DNA from: Chlorobiaceae bacterium | Lineage (GTDB): Bacteria; Bacteroidota; Chlorobiia; Chlorobiales; Chlorobiaceae | Length of the DNA: 51,301 bases | Assembly: GCA_013334335.1 (NCBI GenBank) | Contig: JAAXXR010000008.1 | Location: 1 to 51,301, forward strand | Direction: 5' to 3' | Shown: positions 1 to 7,855 of the stretch, in pieces | Position numbering within the stretch: the first letter of the stretch is position 1 | Layout of the letters: each line of letters opens with the position of its first letter | Notes under the pieces: model-generated | Told to the model about the DNA's origin: nothing | What the model saw: the letters and a program-made list of their open reading frames with translations, nothing else | Databases searched by the model: none | Position numbers and translations under genes: made by a program

Positions 1-288
1 TTTTTCGTTGCCGGCTCCAGTCTGATTTGCCGGCGTTCCATGAATAATTGATCAAATCCCGTGCCAGAATATGTATTATCCTTTTTTGAATTTCGCCCCT
101 GATGAGTTAACATCCATTCCTGAAATCATTTGTCTCGGTTCATGCGGGGAGTCTGATTGGGCATTATTTCGTTTATTGATTTATTCTGCCGTAGTATCCT
201 TGCTATATTTCGGCAACCGGTCTCAGATTGAGATGATATCTTTCGCCGCATCTGGACGAGCGGTGTAACAATAATTCGACCAACTGTC
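1..288. other. Gene-poor leader before cobU
   Basis: No convincing gene is visible. A 65-codon open frame at 71-268 has no ribosome binding site and no recognisable protein. I looked for a cobalamin riboswitch, which would be expected before cob genes, but did not find its conserved B12 box or a plausible leader structure. The stretch is more AT-rich than the downstream genes and probably carries the promoter of the cob cluster. Confidence 0.4.
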
Positions 289-819
289 ATGCGTCAGGTG
301 ATTTACGTGACCGGAGGGGCAAGAAGCGGAAAAAGCGGTTATGCGCTTGAGCTTGCCCTGCATCATGGTGCAAGCGGGCCGCGAGTGTTTATCGCGACCG
401 CGGAAGCATTCGATGACGAAATGCGCGACCGGATCAAGCGGCATCGCGATGAGCGGGCCGGAGCGTTCACGACTATCGAAGAGCCGCTGTTCCTCGACAG
501 GGTCCTCCGCAACCTGCCAGAAGGGACTTCGGTGGTGCTTCTGGATTGCCTGACGGTCTGGCTCGGCAACCTGATGCACCACTTCGATGACCAGGCCCTT
601 GTCGAGGCGAGGTTCGCTGCGCTGCTTGACGTACTGCGGAATCCACCCTGCGAGATCATCGTTGTTTCAAACGAGGTCGGCATGGGTATCGTGCCTGAAA
701 ATGCCTTGGCTCGTCGTTTCAGGGATCTGGCGGGTACACTCAACCGACGGGTCGCCGAATGTTCAAGCCGGGCATACCTGCTGTGCAGCGGCATTCCGCT
801 CGTCCTGAAACAGCCATAA
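289..819 (+). CDS. cobU: Adenosylcobinamide kinase / adenosylcobinamide-phosphate guanylyltransferase CobU
   Basis: CobU phosphorylates adenosylcobinamide and transfers GMP to it, giving the AdoCbi-GDP that CobS uses. The 176-residue product has the P-loop GGARSGKS at residues 9-16. The segment DDEMRDRIKRHRDER (about 42-56) places a histidine (H52) where the family carries its guanylated histidine. The length matches the usual 175-185 residues. The ATG at 289 is followed at once by the beta strand that precedes the P-loop, so a later start is unlikely. It is the first gene of a tight cluster with cobT, 18 bases downstream. The function is known from the family; the identification rests on the motifs and the cobT/cobS neighbours. 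Confidence 0.95.
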   Translation: MRQVIYVTGGARSGKSGYALELALHHGASGPRVFIATAEAFDDEMRDRIKRHRDERAGAFTTIEEPLFLDRVLRNLPEGTSVVLLDCLTVWLGNLMHHFDDQALVEARFAALLDVLRNPPCEIIVVSNEVGMGIVPENALARRFRDLAGTLNRRVAECSSRAYLLCSGIPLVLKQP

Positions 820-837
820 CCAAACACGCGCTTTTCC

Positions 838-1899
838 ATGACCAAGAGCCTCCAGGAACTTCTCTCCTCGATCCGTCCGGTCGACATGTCGCTGACGGCA
901 TCAGTGCAGACCCGCCTCGACGATCTCACCAAACCACGGGGCAGCCTTGGCCGTCTCGAGGAGATTGCCATGAAATATGCCCTTGCGACCGGCACTTGTG
1001 AACCGGTCCTGAAGAGAAAGAAGGTGTTCTGTTTCGCAGCAGATCACGGCGTGGCTGTCGAAGGGGTGTCGGCGTTTCCTGCAGAGGTTACCCCCCAGAT
1101 GGTCTACAACATGCTCGGAGGTGGCGCGGCCATCAGCGTCCTGTCTCGTCATGCCGGAGCCGACCTCGAAGTGATCGACATGGGGGTGAACCACGATTTT
1201 CCCGAACACCCGCTGCTGCGCAGCAGCAAGATCCGCTATGGCACTTCCAACTGCGCTCTCGGCCCAGCCATGTCGGTCGACGAAGCGATCAGGGCCGTGA
1301 TGACCGGAGCATCCCTCGCGATCGAAGCAAGGCAACAGGGTTACGATCTGCTCGCTACCGGAGAACTTGGAATCGGCAACACCACTCCGGCGACTGCGCT
1401 CTATGCAGCCCTGCTCGGCCTGCCCGTCGAAACGATCACGGGCAGGGGCACCGGTCTGGACGACGACGGGCTCGCACGGAAGGTGGAGGTCCTCAGGAGA
1501 GTGCTGGAGACCAATCGTGCCAGTCTGTCGACCCCTCTCGAAACGCTGGCCGCAGTGGGGGGATTCGAGATCGCCGGTATCTGTGGCCTGATCCTTGGCG
1601 CGGCATCGGTCGGCATGCCGGTGGTGGTTGACGGTTTCATCTCCTCCTCGGCAGCCGTGGTGGCGATGAAGCTCTCCTGCAAGGTGGGCGACTACCTGTT
1701 CTTCAGCCACCTCTCCAATGAACAGGGGCACCGAGCGGTTATGCAGCGCCTCGGCGCGGTACCGATCCTCGATCTCGATCTGCGGCTTGGAGAAGGCACT
1801 GGCGCAGCGCTGGCGATGCAGGTGATTGAGGCTTCACTGAAAATCTATCACGAGATGGCTACCTTCAGTTCGGCCAGGGTATCGGGAAAAAACAGCTGA
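838..1899 (+). CDS. cobT: Nicotinate-nucleotide:dimethylbenzimidazole phosphoribosyltransferase CobT
   Basis: CobT moves phosphoribosyl from nicotinate mononucleotide to the lower-ligand base, making alpha-ribazole phosphate. The 353-residue length is typical. Family signatures include a glycine-rich AADHGV-like segment ([12 protein letters not shown]), the substrate-binding motif [14 protein letters not shown] and, near the C-terminus, the LGEGTGAAL motif, whose glutamate (E319) aligns with the catalytic base of the family. The start is the ATG at 838. The gene sits between cobU and an alpha/beta hydrolase gene that begins 4 bases after its stop, so the cluster is probably one transcript. 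No truncation is seen. Confidence 0.96.
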   Translation: MTKSLQELLSSIRPVDMSLTASVQTRLDDLTKPRGSLGRLEEIAMKYALATGTCEPVLKRKKVFCFAADHGVAVEGVSAFPAEVTPQMVYNMLGGGAAISVLSRHAGADLEVIDMGVNHDFPEHPLLRSSKIRYGTSNCALGPAMSVDEAIRAVMTGASLAIEARQQGYDLLATGELGIGNTTPATALYAALLGLPVETITGRGTGLDDDGLARKVEVLRRVLETNRASLSTPLETLAAVGGFEIAGICGLILGAASVGMPVVVDGFISSSAAVVAMKLSCKVGDYLFFSHLSNEQGHRAVMQRLGAVPILDLDLRLGEGTGAALAMQVIEASLKIYHEMATFSSARVSGKNS

Positions 1900-1903
1900 C
1901 CCC

Positions 1904-2791
1904 ATGGAAAGTTTCGAGAAGGTTCAGACGCGGTTTGCCGATGCTGACAGCCGCTTTATCGACTGCAATGGATTCCGCGTCCATTACAAGGTGTACGGCA
2001 GCGGCCAGCCGCCCTTCCTCGTGCTGCTGCACGGAAGTTTCCTGAGCATTCGCTCCTGGCGGAGCGTCATGCGGCCCCTCGCCGAAGGTGCAACGGTGGT
2101 GGCTTTCGATCGTCCGGCATTCGGGCTGACTTCCAGGCCGGTACCCTCGTCACGTAACGAGGCCCGCTACAGCCCGGAGGCGCAGACCGAGCTTGTCGTC
2201 AACCTGATGAGCTCGCTCGGTATTGAACGTGCCATCCTGGTCGGCAACTCCACCGGGGGGACCATCGCCCTCCTGACGGCGCTTCGCCATCCCGAAAGGG
2301 TTCAGGGCGTCGTGCTCGCCGGTGCCATGATCTACAGCGGTTACGCCACCAGCGAGGTTCCCTCCTTCTTGAAACCCTTCATGAAAACCCTTACCCCGGT
2401 CTTCTCCCGGATCATGAAGCGGGTCATCACTGCCCTGTACGACCGCAACATCCGTGGCTTCTGGTATGTCGGGGAGCGCCTGGCGGACGACACCCTCGCG
2501 GCATTCCGTAAGGACCTCATGGTCGGGGACTGGTCACGTGGCTTCTGGGAGCTTTTTCTTGAGACCCACCATCTCCATCTTGACCGGCAGCTGAAAAACC
2601 TCGCGCTGCCCTCCCTTGTGGTTACCGGAGAACATGACCTGACGGTGAAGACAGCGGAGAGCCTCCGTCTGTCCATGGAGTTGCCGGGAGCGGAGCTCAA
2701 GGTGATCCCCGACTGCGCGCACCTGCCGCAGGAGGAGCAGCCGGAGGCATTTACCGAGGCTGTCCGTGATTTTGTCCGGAGGATCACCTGA
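1904..2791 (+). CDS. Alpha/beta-fold hydrolase inside the cobalamin cluster
   Basis: The 295-residue product is an alpha/beta hydrolase. It has an oxyanion-hole region LLHGSF (about 46-51), a nucleophile elbow GNSTGG with serine as the presumed nucleophile, a late acidic residue in TGEHDLTVK and the final histidine in DCAHLPQEE. It resembles BchO-like and other small-molecule hydrolases of this superfamily, but the sequence does not fix the substrate. Four bases separate it from cobT and one base separates its stop from the cobS start, so it is co-transcribed and probably translationally coupled. A role in cobalamin lower-ligand or tetrapyrrole metabolism is inferred from context only. Confidence 0.8.
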   Translation: MESFEKVQTRFADADSRFIDCNGFRVHYKVYGSGQPPFLVLLHGSFLSIRSWRSVMRPLAEGATVVAFDRPAFGLTSRPVPSSRNEARYSPEAQTELVVNLMSSLGIERAILVGNSTGGTIALLTALRHPERVQGVVLAGAMIYSGYATSEVPSFLKPFMKTLTPVFSRIMKRVITALYDRNIRGFWYVGERLADDTLAAFRKDLMVGDWSRGFWELFLETHHLHLDRQLKNLALPSLVVTGEHDLTVKTAESLRLSMELPGAELKVIPDCAHLPQEEQPEAFTEAVRDFVRRIT

Positions 2792-2792
2792 G

Positions 2793-3539
2793 ATGCTTGC
2801 CGGGCTCGTAACGGCGCTCAGGACCCTGACCATACTGCCGGTACCCGGCAGGGACGCCGAGCGCTTCAGTTCGTCGCTCTACTGGTTCACCTTCACCGGT
2901 TTGCTGATCGGCCTTGTTGAAACGGGCCTGGCCATGCTCGGCATGGCTGCCGGCTGGCCCGAGCTTGCCGCCTTCCTTGCCGTTGCCGGCGGAGTCCTGC
3001 TGACCGGGGGGCTGCATGCCGACGGGCTTGCTGACCTGGCGGACGGGTTTTTCGGCGGCAGGACGAGGGAGTCCTCCCTGCGCATCATGAAAGATCCGAA
3101 TGTCGGCTCATTCGGTGCCATCGCCCTGGTGCTGCTTTTCCTGTTCAAATGGATTGCGTTGCAGCGTCTCCTCCACATCGGAAGCTATGGCCCGATCGCG
3201 TCGGGAGTCGTGCTGGCCCGCATGGCCCAGGTTGTCCTGGCCGAGCGGCTGCCGTATGCACGGCCCGGAAGCGGCACGGCCAAAGCCTTTGTTGACGGCG
3301 CGGGCCTGACGCACCTCTTGACGGCGGCGGTTTCCGCTTCGTTGCTGGTTTTGCTCCTCATGCGGTTCGACCCGCTCGACACGCTGATCCTGGTTGTTGC
3401 CGCACTGGGCTCGGCCGGCGCTCTTGGCCTGCTCGCCATGAAAAAGATCGGCGGTGTCACCGGCGATGTGCTCGGGGCGGTCAGCGAGATGACCGAACTT
3501 TTCGTCTGGGTCAGCGGGGCGCTGTTCTTTGGCCGCTGA
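2793..3539 (+). CDS. cobS: Cobalamin synthase CobS (adenosylcobinamide-GDP ribazoletransferase)
   Basis: CobS is the membrane enzyme that joins AdoCbi-GDP to alpha-ribazole or its phosphate, the last step of nucleotide-loop assembly. I chose the ATG at 2793 rather than the in-frame upstream codon at 2766, because GGAGGA at 2778-2783 lies at good spacing. This gives 248 residues, the usual length. The family motif HADGLADLADGFFGG is present at about residues 72-86, with KDPNVGSFGAIALV after it. Several hydrophobic segments run through the protein, consistent with a polytopic membrane protein. It ends the cob cluster. Confidence 0.95.
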   Translation: MLAGLVTALRTLTILPVPGRDAERFSSSLYWFTFTGLLIGLVETGLAMLGMAAGWPELAAFLAVAGGVLLTGGLHADGLADLADGFFGGRTRESSLRIMKDPNVGSFGAIALVLLFLFKWIALQRLLHIGSYGPIASGVVLARMAQVVLAERLPYARPGSGTAKAFVDGAGLTHLLTAAVSASLLVLLLMRFDPLDTLILVVAALGSAGALGLLAMKKIGGVTGDVLGAVSEMTELFVWVSGALFFGR

Positions 3540-3607
3540 TCGACCCGTCAGGGCAGTCAATTCGAACCGCTTCCACTCGGGATCCATGCAGGCGGTCAAC
3601 ATTGCAC

Positions 3608-3636
3608 TTGGTAATATATGGGCATAAGCGTATAAT
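3608..3636 (+). promoter_or_regulatory. Sigma-70-type promoter for the OsmC-like gene
   Basis: TTGGTA at 3608-3613 and a perfect TATAAT at 3631-3636 are separated by 17 bases. The predicted transcription start, near 3643, leaves a leader of about 39 bases before the ATG at 3682. It lies in an AT-rich gap after cobS, so the downstream gene can be expressed separately. Confidence 0.6.
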
Positions 3637-3681
3637 TTAGAGAGGCATGCAAGTTCAATCAAAAGCAACAACTTAGAGAAT

Positions 3682-4089
3682 ATGGCCAACGATATGATTG
3701 TCACTTTCGGTGGAGGCAAGAAAGTCAATGCAGACTTCAACGGCTTCACCATCAAGACCGACCAGGGGGTCTATGCCGGCGGTGAGGGCTCCGCTCCGGA
3801 ACCGTTTGCCCTCTTTCTGGCCTCGATCGGCACCTGCGCAGGTATTTTCGTGCTCTCCTTCTGCCAGAGCAGGGGCATACCTACCGATGGCATCAGGCTC
3901 GTACAGGGTCATGAGGCCAGGGAGTCCGGTCGTGGCATTGGAAGGATCACCATCACGATCGAGTTGCCTCCCGACTTTCCTGAGAAGTACAAGGATGCGG
4001 TTATCAACGCGGCCAATCTCTGTGCGGTGAAGCGGCATATCATGGAACCGCCGGTCTTCGAGGTAAGGACCGCCACGGCCGGAGCCTGA
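3682..4089 (+). CDS. OsmC-family protein
   Basis: The 135-residue product matches the OsmC/Ohr fold family, thiol peroxidases and related proteins. Two cysteines sit in the expected places: one in the helix SIGTCAGIFVLSF (about 50-62) and one in ANLCAVKRH (about 112-120). In classical members the second cysteine lies in a CPVH-type context; here it is followed by AVKRH, typical of the YhfA-like branch. Peroxide reduction is therefore plausible but not proven. A promoter lies just upstream. No strong Shine-Dalgarno sequence is seen before the ATG. The neighbours do not form an obvious pathway with it. Confidence 0.85.
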   Translation: MANDMIVTFGGGKKVNADFNGFTIKTDQGVYAGGEGSAPEPFALFLASIGTCAGIFVLSFCQSRGIPTDGIRLVQGHEARESGRGIGRITITIELPPDFPEKYKDAVINAANLCAVKRHIMEPPVFEVRTATAGA

Positions 4090-4300
4090 CCCCAGGCCGT
4101 TTGCTCTTCTTGCAAACCGCTTCCGCCGGTAGGGACGGGGGCGGGGCCGACCCCGTTGGTCATTTGCCCGTTTGAAAACATGTTAACAATTGATGATATT
4201 CCACTGCATGCGGGTGTGTTGTACAAGGCTTTTCCGCCTTCTTCATCTTCGCCTGACATATCCCGATCCGATTGTTGAATCAACTCCCTGAGGTGCCGCT

Positions 4301-4762
4301 ATGAAGAACAACCGTGCCGGTCGGCCGGTGAACTGCCGCAAAGTAGAAGGTCTTCCGAAAGTAACCTGTTTCATGCCTGAGGGGATCTCCCCGGCCAAAC
4401 TCCAGAATGTCGTGCTCTCCGTCGACGAGATCGAGGCGATCAGGCTTGCGGACATGCTCGGTCTGTACCAGGCGGATGCTGCGGAAAAAATGATGGTTTC
4501 CCGCCAGACTTTCGGGCGCATCATCCAGTCGGCAAGAAAGAAGGTTGCCGAGGCGCTCGTCGAGGGCAAGACCATCTGCATCGAAGGCGGAAACATCGAC
4601 CATGCCTGTCCAGGTCACCATACCGAAGGTGAGAACGTTTGCGTCTGTCTCTACTGCGGCTTCGAGAAGCCTCATGTCGACGGCATACCCTGCAGGACCG
4701 AACTCTGTCCCGACTGCCAGAAACCGCTCATCCGGAAAGGGAGGTACAGTAGTGTCGAGTGA
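4301..4762 (+). CDS. DUF134 (UPF0251) helix-turn-helix protein with cysteine-rich tail
   Basis: The N-terminal about 100 residues match the DUF134/UPF0251 family: an RPVNCRKV start, a VDEIEAIRLADMLGL segment and a sigma-70 region-4-like helix-turn-helix (YQADAAEKMMVSRQTFGRII). The C-terminal about 45 residues hold several CxxC-type pairs (CVCLYC, CPDC), probably a metal-binding ribbon. The 153-residue protein is thus likely a DNA-binding regulator with a metal or redox sensing tail. Its last codons overlap the start of the alcohol dehydrogenase gene by 11 bases, so the two are co-expressed. What it regulates is unknown; its partner gene is the first candidate. Confidence 0.85.
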   Translation: MKNNRAGRPVNCRKVEGLPKVTCFMPEGISPAKLQNVVLSVDEIEAIRLADMLGLYQADAAEKMMVSRQTFGRIIQSARKKVAEALVEGKTICIEGGNIDHACPGHHTEGENVCVCLYCGFEKPHVDGIPCRTELCPDCQKPLIRKGRYSSVE

Positions 4763-5942
4763 TGGTGCCTCCGGTTTTTCCCTGCTTCCCCTTCCCCAGA
4801 TCCAGTTCGGCCCCGGCCGGTTGTCACTTCTGCCAGGCATCTGTTCGGCATACGGCAGAAACGTGCTGCTCTTTACCGGAAGCGCAGCATTTCGTCGGTC
4901 TGGTCGAATGCAGTCGCTTCTCGACGCCTTTGACCGCCAGGGCATGAATAGCTTCCAGGTCAGTGTCGAAGGCGAGCCCTCTCCTGAGCTGGTCGACCGG
5001 ACGGTTTCGGAGTTCCGGGGACGAGAGATCGATGTCGTGGCCGCCGTCGGAGGTGGAAGCGTGCTTGATGCTGGCAAGGCTGTTTCAGCCATGCTCCTCC
5101 AGCACCATTCCGTGGAACGCTTCATCGAAGGCCTCGACGGCTTCATGCCGCATGATGGCCGCAAGGTACCGTTCATCGCCGTACCGACGACATCGGGCAC
5201 CGGCAGCGAAGTGACCAACAATGCCGTCATCAGCAGGGTTGGACATGACGGCTTCAAGCGATCGCTCCGTCACCCGGCGTTCGTGCCCGAAGCCGCCATC
5301 GTCGATCCGGAACTCATGACCACGGTTCCAGCCTCCCTGACGGCGGCTTCAGGCATGGACGCCTGCACCCAGCTTCTCGAAGCGTATCTTTCACCGTTTG
5401 CGACTCCCTACACTGATGCCCTGGCGCTCAGCGGCCTGGAGCGGTTCGGCCGATCGTTCCTTTCGGCATGCACGACCGGAGGCTCGCTTGTTTCGATCAG
5501 AGGCGACATCGCCTATGCGGCGCTTATGTCCGGCATTGCACTGGTTAACGCTGGGCTCGGCATCGTTCATGGGTTCGCCTCGTCGGTCGGCGGGCTGTAC
5601 GAAATACCTCATGGCGTACTTTGCGCAACCTTGCTCGCCGAGGCCACGAAGGTGAACATCCGGAAGCTGCGACAGCTCGATGCCGCTCATCCCTCGCTCT
5701 CGAGGTACGCCAAAGCGGGAGGGGCCCTGTCCGGCGACTCTCCGGCAAGCGTCAACGAGGGGTGTGACCAGCTGGTCGGGTTGCTGGGAGCGTGGCAGGA
5801 GTTGCTGGGTTTTCCGGGGCTTGGTGAGTTCGGAGTCCGGTCCGGGGCTCTTGACGGCATTGTCCGGATTACGCGCAGCAAGAGCAACGCCGTTACCCTC
5901 GCGCCGGACGAGATGCGTCACATTCTCGCAGCAAGACTTTGA
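4752..5942 (+). CDS. Iron-type (group III) alcohol dehydrogenase family protein
   Basis: The frame is open from 4545, but the start is placed at GTG 4752 because AGGGAGG at 4738-4744 is 7 bases upstream and family similarity begins just after it. The 396-residue product has the NAD-binding GGGSVLDAGKA and the motifs VPTTSGTGSEVTNN and HGFASSVGGLYEIPHG of the iron-dependent dehydrogenases. Of the usual metal ligands, the aspartate in GMDACTQ and the histidines in VHGFA and IPHG are present. The position usually written DALxH carries glutamine (DACTQ), as in a subset of homologues, so metal and substrate preference may differ. The substrate cannot be told from sequence. Confidence 0.9.
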   Translation: MSSDGASGFSLLPLPQIQFGPGRLSLLPGICSAYGRNVLLFTGSAAFRRSGRMQSLLDAFDRQGMNSFQVSVEGEPSPELVDRTVSEFRGREIDVVAAVGGGSVLDAGKAVSAMLLQHHSVERFIEGLDGFMPHDGRKVPFIAVPTTSGTGSEVTNNAVISRVGHDGFKRSLRHPAFVPEAAIVDPELMTTVPASLTAASGMDACTQLLEAYLSPFATPYTDALALSGLERFGRSFLSACTTGGSLVSIRGDIAYAALMSGIALVNAGLGIVHGFASSVGGLYEIPHGVLCATLLAEATKVNIRKLRQLDAAHPSLSRYAKAGGALSGDSPASVNEGCDQLVGLLGAWQELLGFPGLGEFGVRSGALDGIVRITRSKSNAVTLAPDEMRHILAARL

Positions 5943-5964
5943 TCCGACCGCTTTCGGGAGGTGG

Positions 5965-6420
5965 TCAGTTCCTCGTTGACCACCACGCTTCGCCGTAGTC
6001 GTAATAAAGCTCTTCCCCCTTGCGGATATCACGAAGGGCGTACAGTACCAGTTCGGCGCCGAGCTTCGTCTCCTCCCGATAATACGCCACATTTGGCTCC
6101 GGGGAGTGGTTGAAGAGCATGCCGTAACCCATCGCAACGAGCCTCGAATTCTCGGTGCTGCCATAGAAAACGTAGTTCAGCAGTTCGCCGCCGATATCCC
6201 GATCGGTCACCTCGAGTGCCGGGCATCGTTCGATGATCTCACCTTCCCTGATCCCCCTGTCAGCGAAAGCTCCCCGGCCGCTGACCGTCGAAGCCTCAAT
6301 GCGCACTGCCCCCCGGCGTACAGGAGAGCATTTTCTTTTCAGCAGCATGCCCGCTGGTATTCCTGCGGAAAGTCCGGCGACGGCAGCGATTGCGGCTACG
6401 AGGTAGATCTCCGGTATCAT
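5965..6420 (-). CDS. Membrane-anchored SET-domain protein
   Basis: The 151-residue product begins with a hydrophobic segment (about residues 5-27), then carries a compact SET domain: SGRGAFADRGIREGE, the signature NHSPEPNV (canonical form NHSCxPN) and the C-terminal motif GEELYYDYGEAWW. SET domains bind S-adenosylmethionine and methylate lysines. In bacteria small stand-alone versions are known, but targets are mostly unknown. The N-terminal segment would tether this one to the inner membrane. It converges with the alcohol dehydrogenase gene, whose stop is 22 bases away. Enzymatic activity is inferred from retained motifs. Confidence 0.85.
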   Translation of the reverse strand: MIPEIYLVAAIAAVAGLSAGIPAGMLLKRKCSPVRRGAVRIEASTVSGRGAFADRGIREGEIIERCPALEVTDRDIGGELLNYVFYGSTENSRLVAMGYGMLFNHSPEPNVAYYREETKLGAELVLYALRDIRKGEELYYDYGEAWWSTRN

Positions 6421-6522
6421 GGGAGTCGGTCTTGACGGTAGTTGACGGTGATGAAGCGGAAAATAGGAAAAAAGTGGATCACCGCGTCATCGACGCATCA
6501 CGTGAGGGCGTCCGGAGGGGGA

Positions 6523-6885
6523 TTAACGGCCTTTTCGCCTCGGCAGCTTGCGACGGGATTTTTTCGGCAGCCCGAAGTTCACTGCCGCCCATGCGGATCC
6601 AAGGCCGATCGCAGCCACCGCAGAGAAGATCATGTAGATCCAGGCCGGAATGTTGGTGCCGGCTGCTGCCAGATAGACATAGGCGGCAGCCCAGAAGAGG
6701 ATGGAGAGGAGAGCCGGGAGGATGAACGGTTTTTTTGCGCGGATATTCCTTACCAGCCACGCTGCCGAAGCCATGAACAGGGGGATGCTGCCGAAATAGA
6801 GCAGGCCGAAGACAAGCGGATCTATACCGTGCTGGTGCTGGGCATCAGACAGGAAAGCGTTGATAATGTCAGTGGTACTGGACAT
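6523..6885 (-). CDS. Small membrane protein, function unknown
   Basis: A 120-residue product starts at the ATG at 6885; a frame extension to 6945 lacks support and falls in an AT-rich, promoter-like region. Three hydrophobic stretches (about residues 23-42, 53-72 and 79-99) alternate with short loops. The tail is strongly basic (KKSRRKLPRRKGR), which should stay in the cytoplasm. I do not recognise a family. It is followed on the same strand by the SET-domain gene 102 bases downstream. Confidence 0.65.
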   Translation of the reverse strand: MSSTTDIINAFLSDAQHQHGIDPLVFGLLYFGSIPLFMASAAWLVRNIRAKKPFILPALLSILFWAAAYVYLAAAGTNIPAWIYMIFSAVAAIGLGSAWAAVNFGLPKKSRRKLPRRKGR

Positions 6886-7123
6886 AAATGCAATATATAT
6901 CAAATTAATGTACGTCTTATGAATGGATAATGTCAATACGTTCATCGGGGTCTCAAGAAATGAAATGGGGGCAGGATGGGTTTATACCAATGAGATCAGG
7001 AAAAAAAATGAGCAACATGCGCGACAACGGTGAGATGTCTGGTCCGAAGACCCGATACCCCGGGGTGCGGTGGCCCGCCACCCGGGAATCTCCGGTCCTG
7101 GTGCTCCGAAACGGAGGGGAGAG

Positions 7124-7849
7124 ATGAACGCCCGCGACGGCAGCCGTGCACCGCTCCTCAGGGTCGAGGGCATCTCGAAGGTTTACCTCATGGGCGATGT
7201 GTCGGTGACGGCGCTCCGGGAGGTCTCTCTCGATTTCTGGAGTGGTGAGCTCGTCGTCCTGCTGGGTGCATCAGGAAGCGGCAAGTCTACGCTCCTGAAC
7301 ATCATCGGAGGCCTCGACGTCCCCTCCTCGGGTCACCTGATTTTCAGGGAGCTCGACCTGACGACCGCCACCAAGCCGGCCATGACTGATTTCAGGCGTC
7401 GATCAATCGGTTTCGTGTTCCAGTTCTATAACCTGATCGCCAGCCTTACCGCGCTCGAGAATGTCCAGCTGGTGACCGAGATCGCCGACGATCCGATGCC
7501 CGCCGAAGAGGCGCTGCGACTGGTCGGCCTCGCTGACCGGATGGGGCACTTTCCGGCGCAACTCTCGGGCGGGGAACAACAGCGGGTGGCCATTGCCCGT
7601 GCGGTGGCGAAGCGTCCCGAACTGCTGTTGTGCGACGAACCAACCGGAGCCCTCGATTATCGAACCGGCAAACTGGTGCTTGAGGTGATCGAACGGGTGA
7701 ACCGGGAGCTCGGCACGACGACGCTGGTGATTACCCATAACAGCGCCATCGCGGGGATGGCCGACCGGGTGATCACCCTGCGAAGCGGCGAGGTCGCCGA
7801 GGACCGGCGAAACGCCACAAAGCTCACCCCCTCCGAACTTTCCTGGTGA
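7124..7849 (+). CDS. ABC exporter ATP-binding protein (MacB/LolD type)
   Basis: The ATG at 7124 is preceded by GGAGGGGA at 7113-7120, so I prefer it to the in-frame codon at 7070. The 241-residue product has the Walker [10 protein letters not shown], the Q-loop in FVFQFYNLI, the signature LSGGEQQR, the Walker [13 protein letters not shown] and the switch histidine in VITHN. These features, including DEPTGALD, are typical of the MacB/LolD/FtsE branch. The permease gene starts 6 bases after its stop and a HlyD-type adaptor follows, so the three genes form a tripartite exporter. No outer-membrane channel gene is nearby. Confidence 0.93.
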   Translation: MNARDGSRAPLLRVEGISKVYLMGDVSVTALREVSLDFWSGELVVLLGASGSGKSTLLNIIGGLDVPSSGHLIFRELDLTTATKPAMTDFRRRSIGFVFQFYNLIASLTALENVQLVTEIADDPMPAEEALRLVGLADRMGHFPAQLSGGEQQRVAIARAVAKRPELLLCDEPTGALDYRTGKLVLEVIERVNRELGTTTLVITHNSAIAGMADRVITLRSGEVAEDRRNATKLTPSELSW

Positions 7850-7855
7850 CGCAGC

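Noticed and set aside
71-268. 65-residue open frame before cobU
   Set aside because: No binding site, no recognised protein and composition that looks non-coding; treated as leader.
1-288. Cobalamin riboswitch before cobU
   Set aside because: The conserved B12 box and a riboswitch-like structure are not seen by eye; cannot be supported.
4142-4155. CGGGG / CCCCG hairpin upstream of the DUF134 gene
   Set aside because: Five-base stem in a GC-rich tract and no T-run; likely chance.
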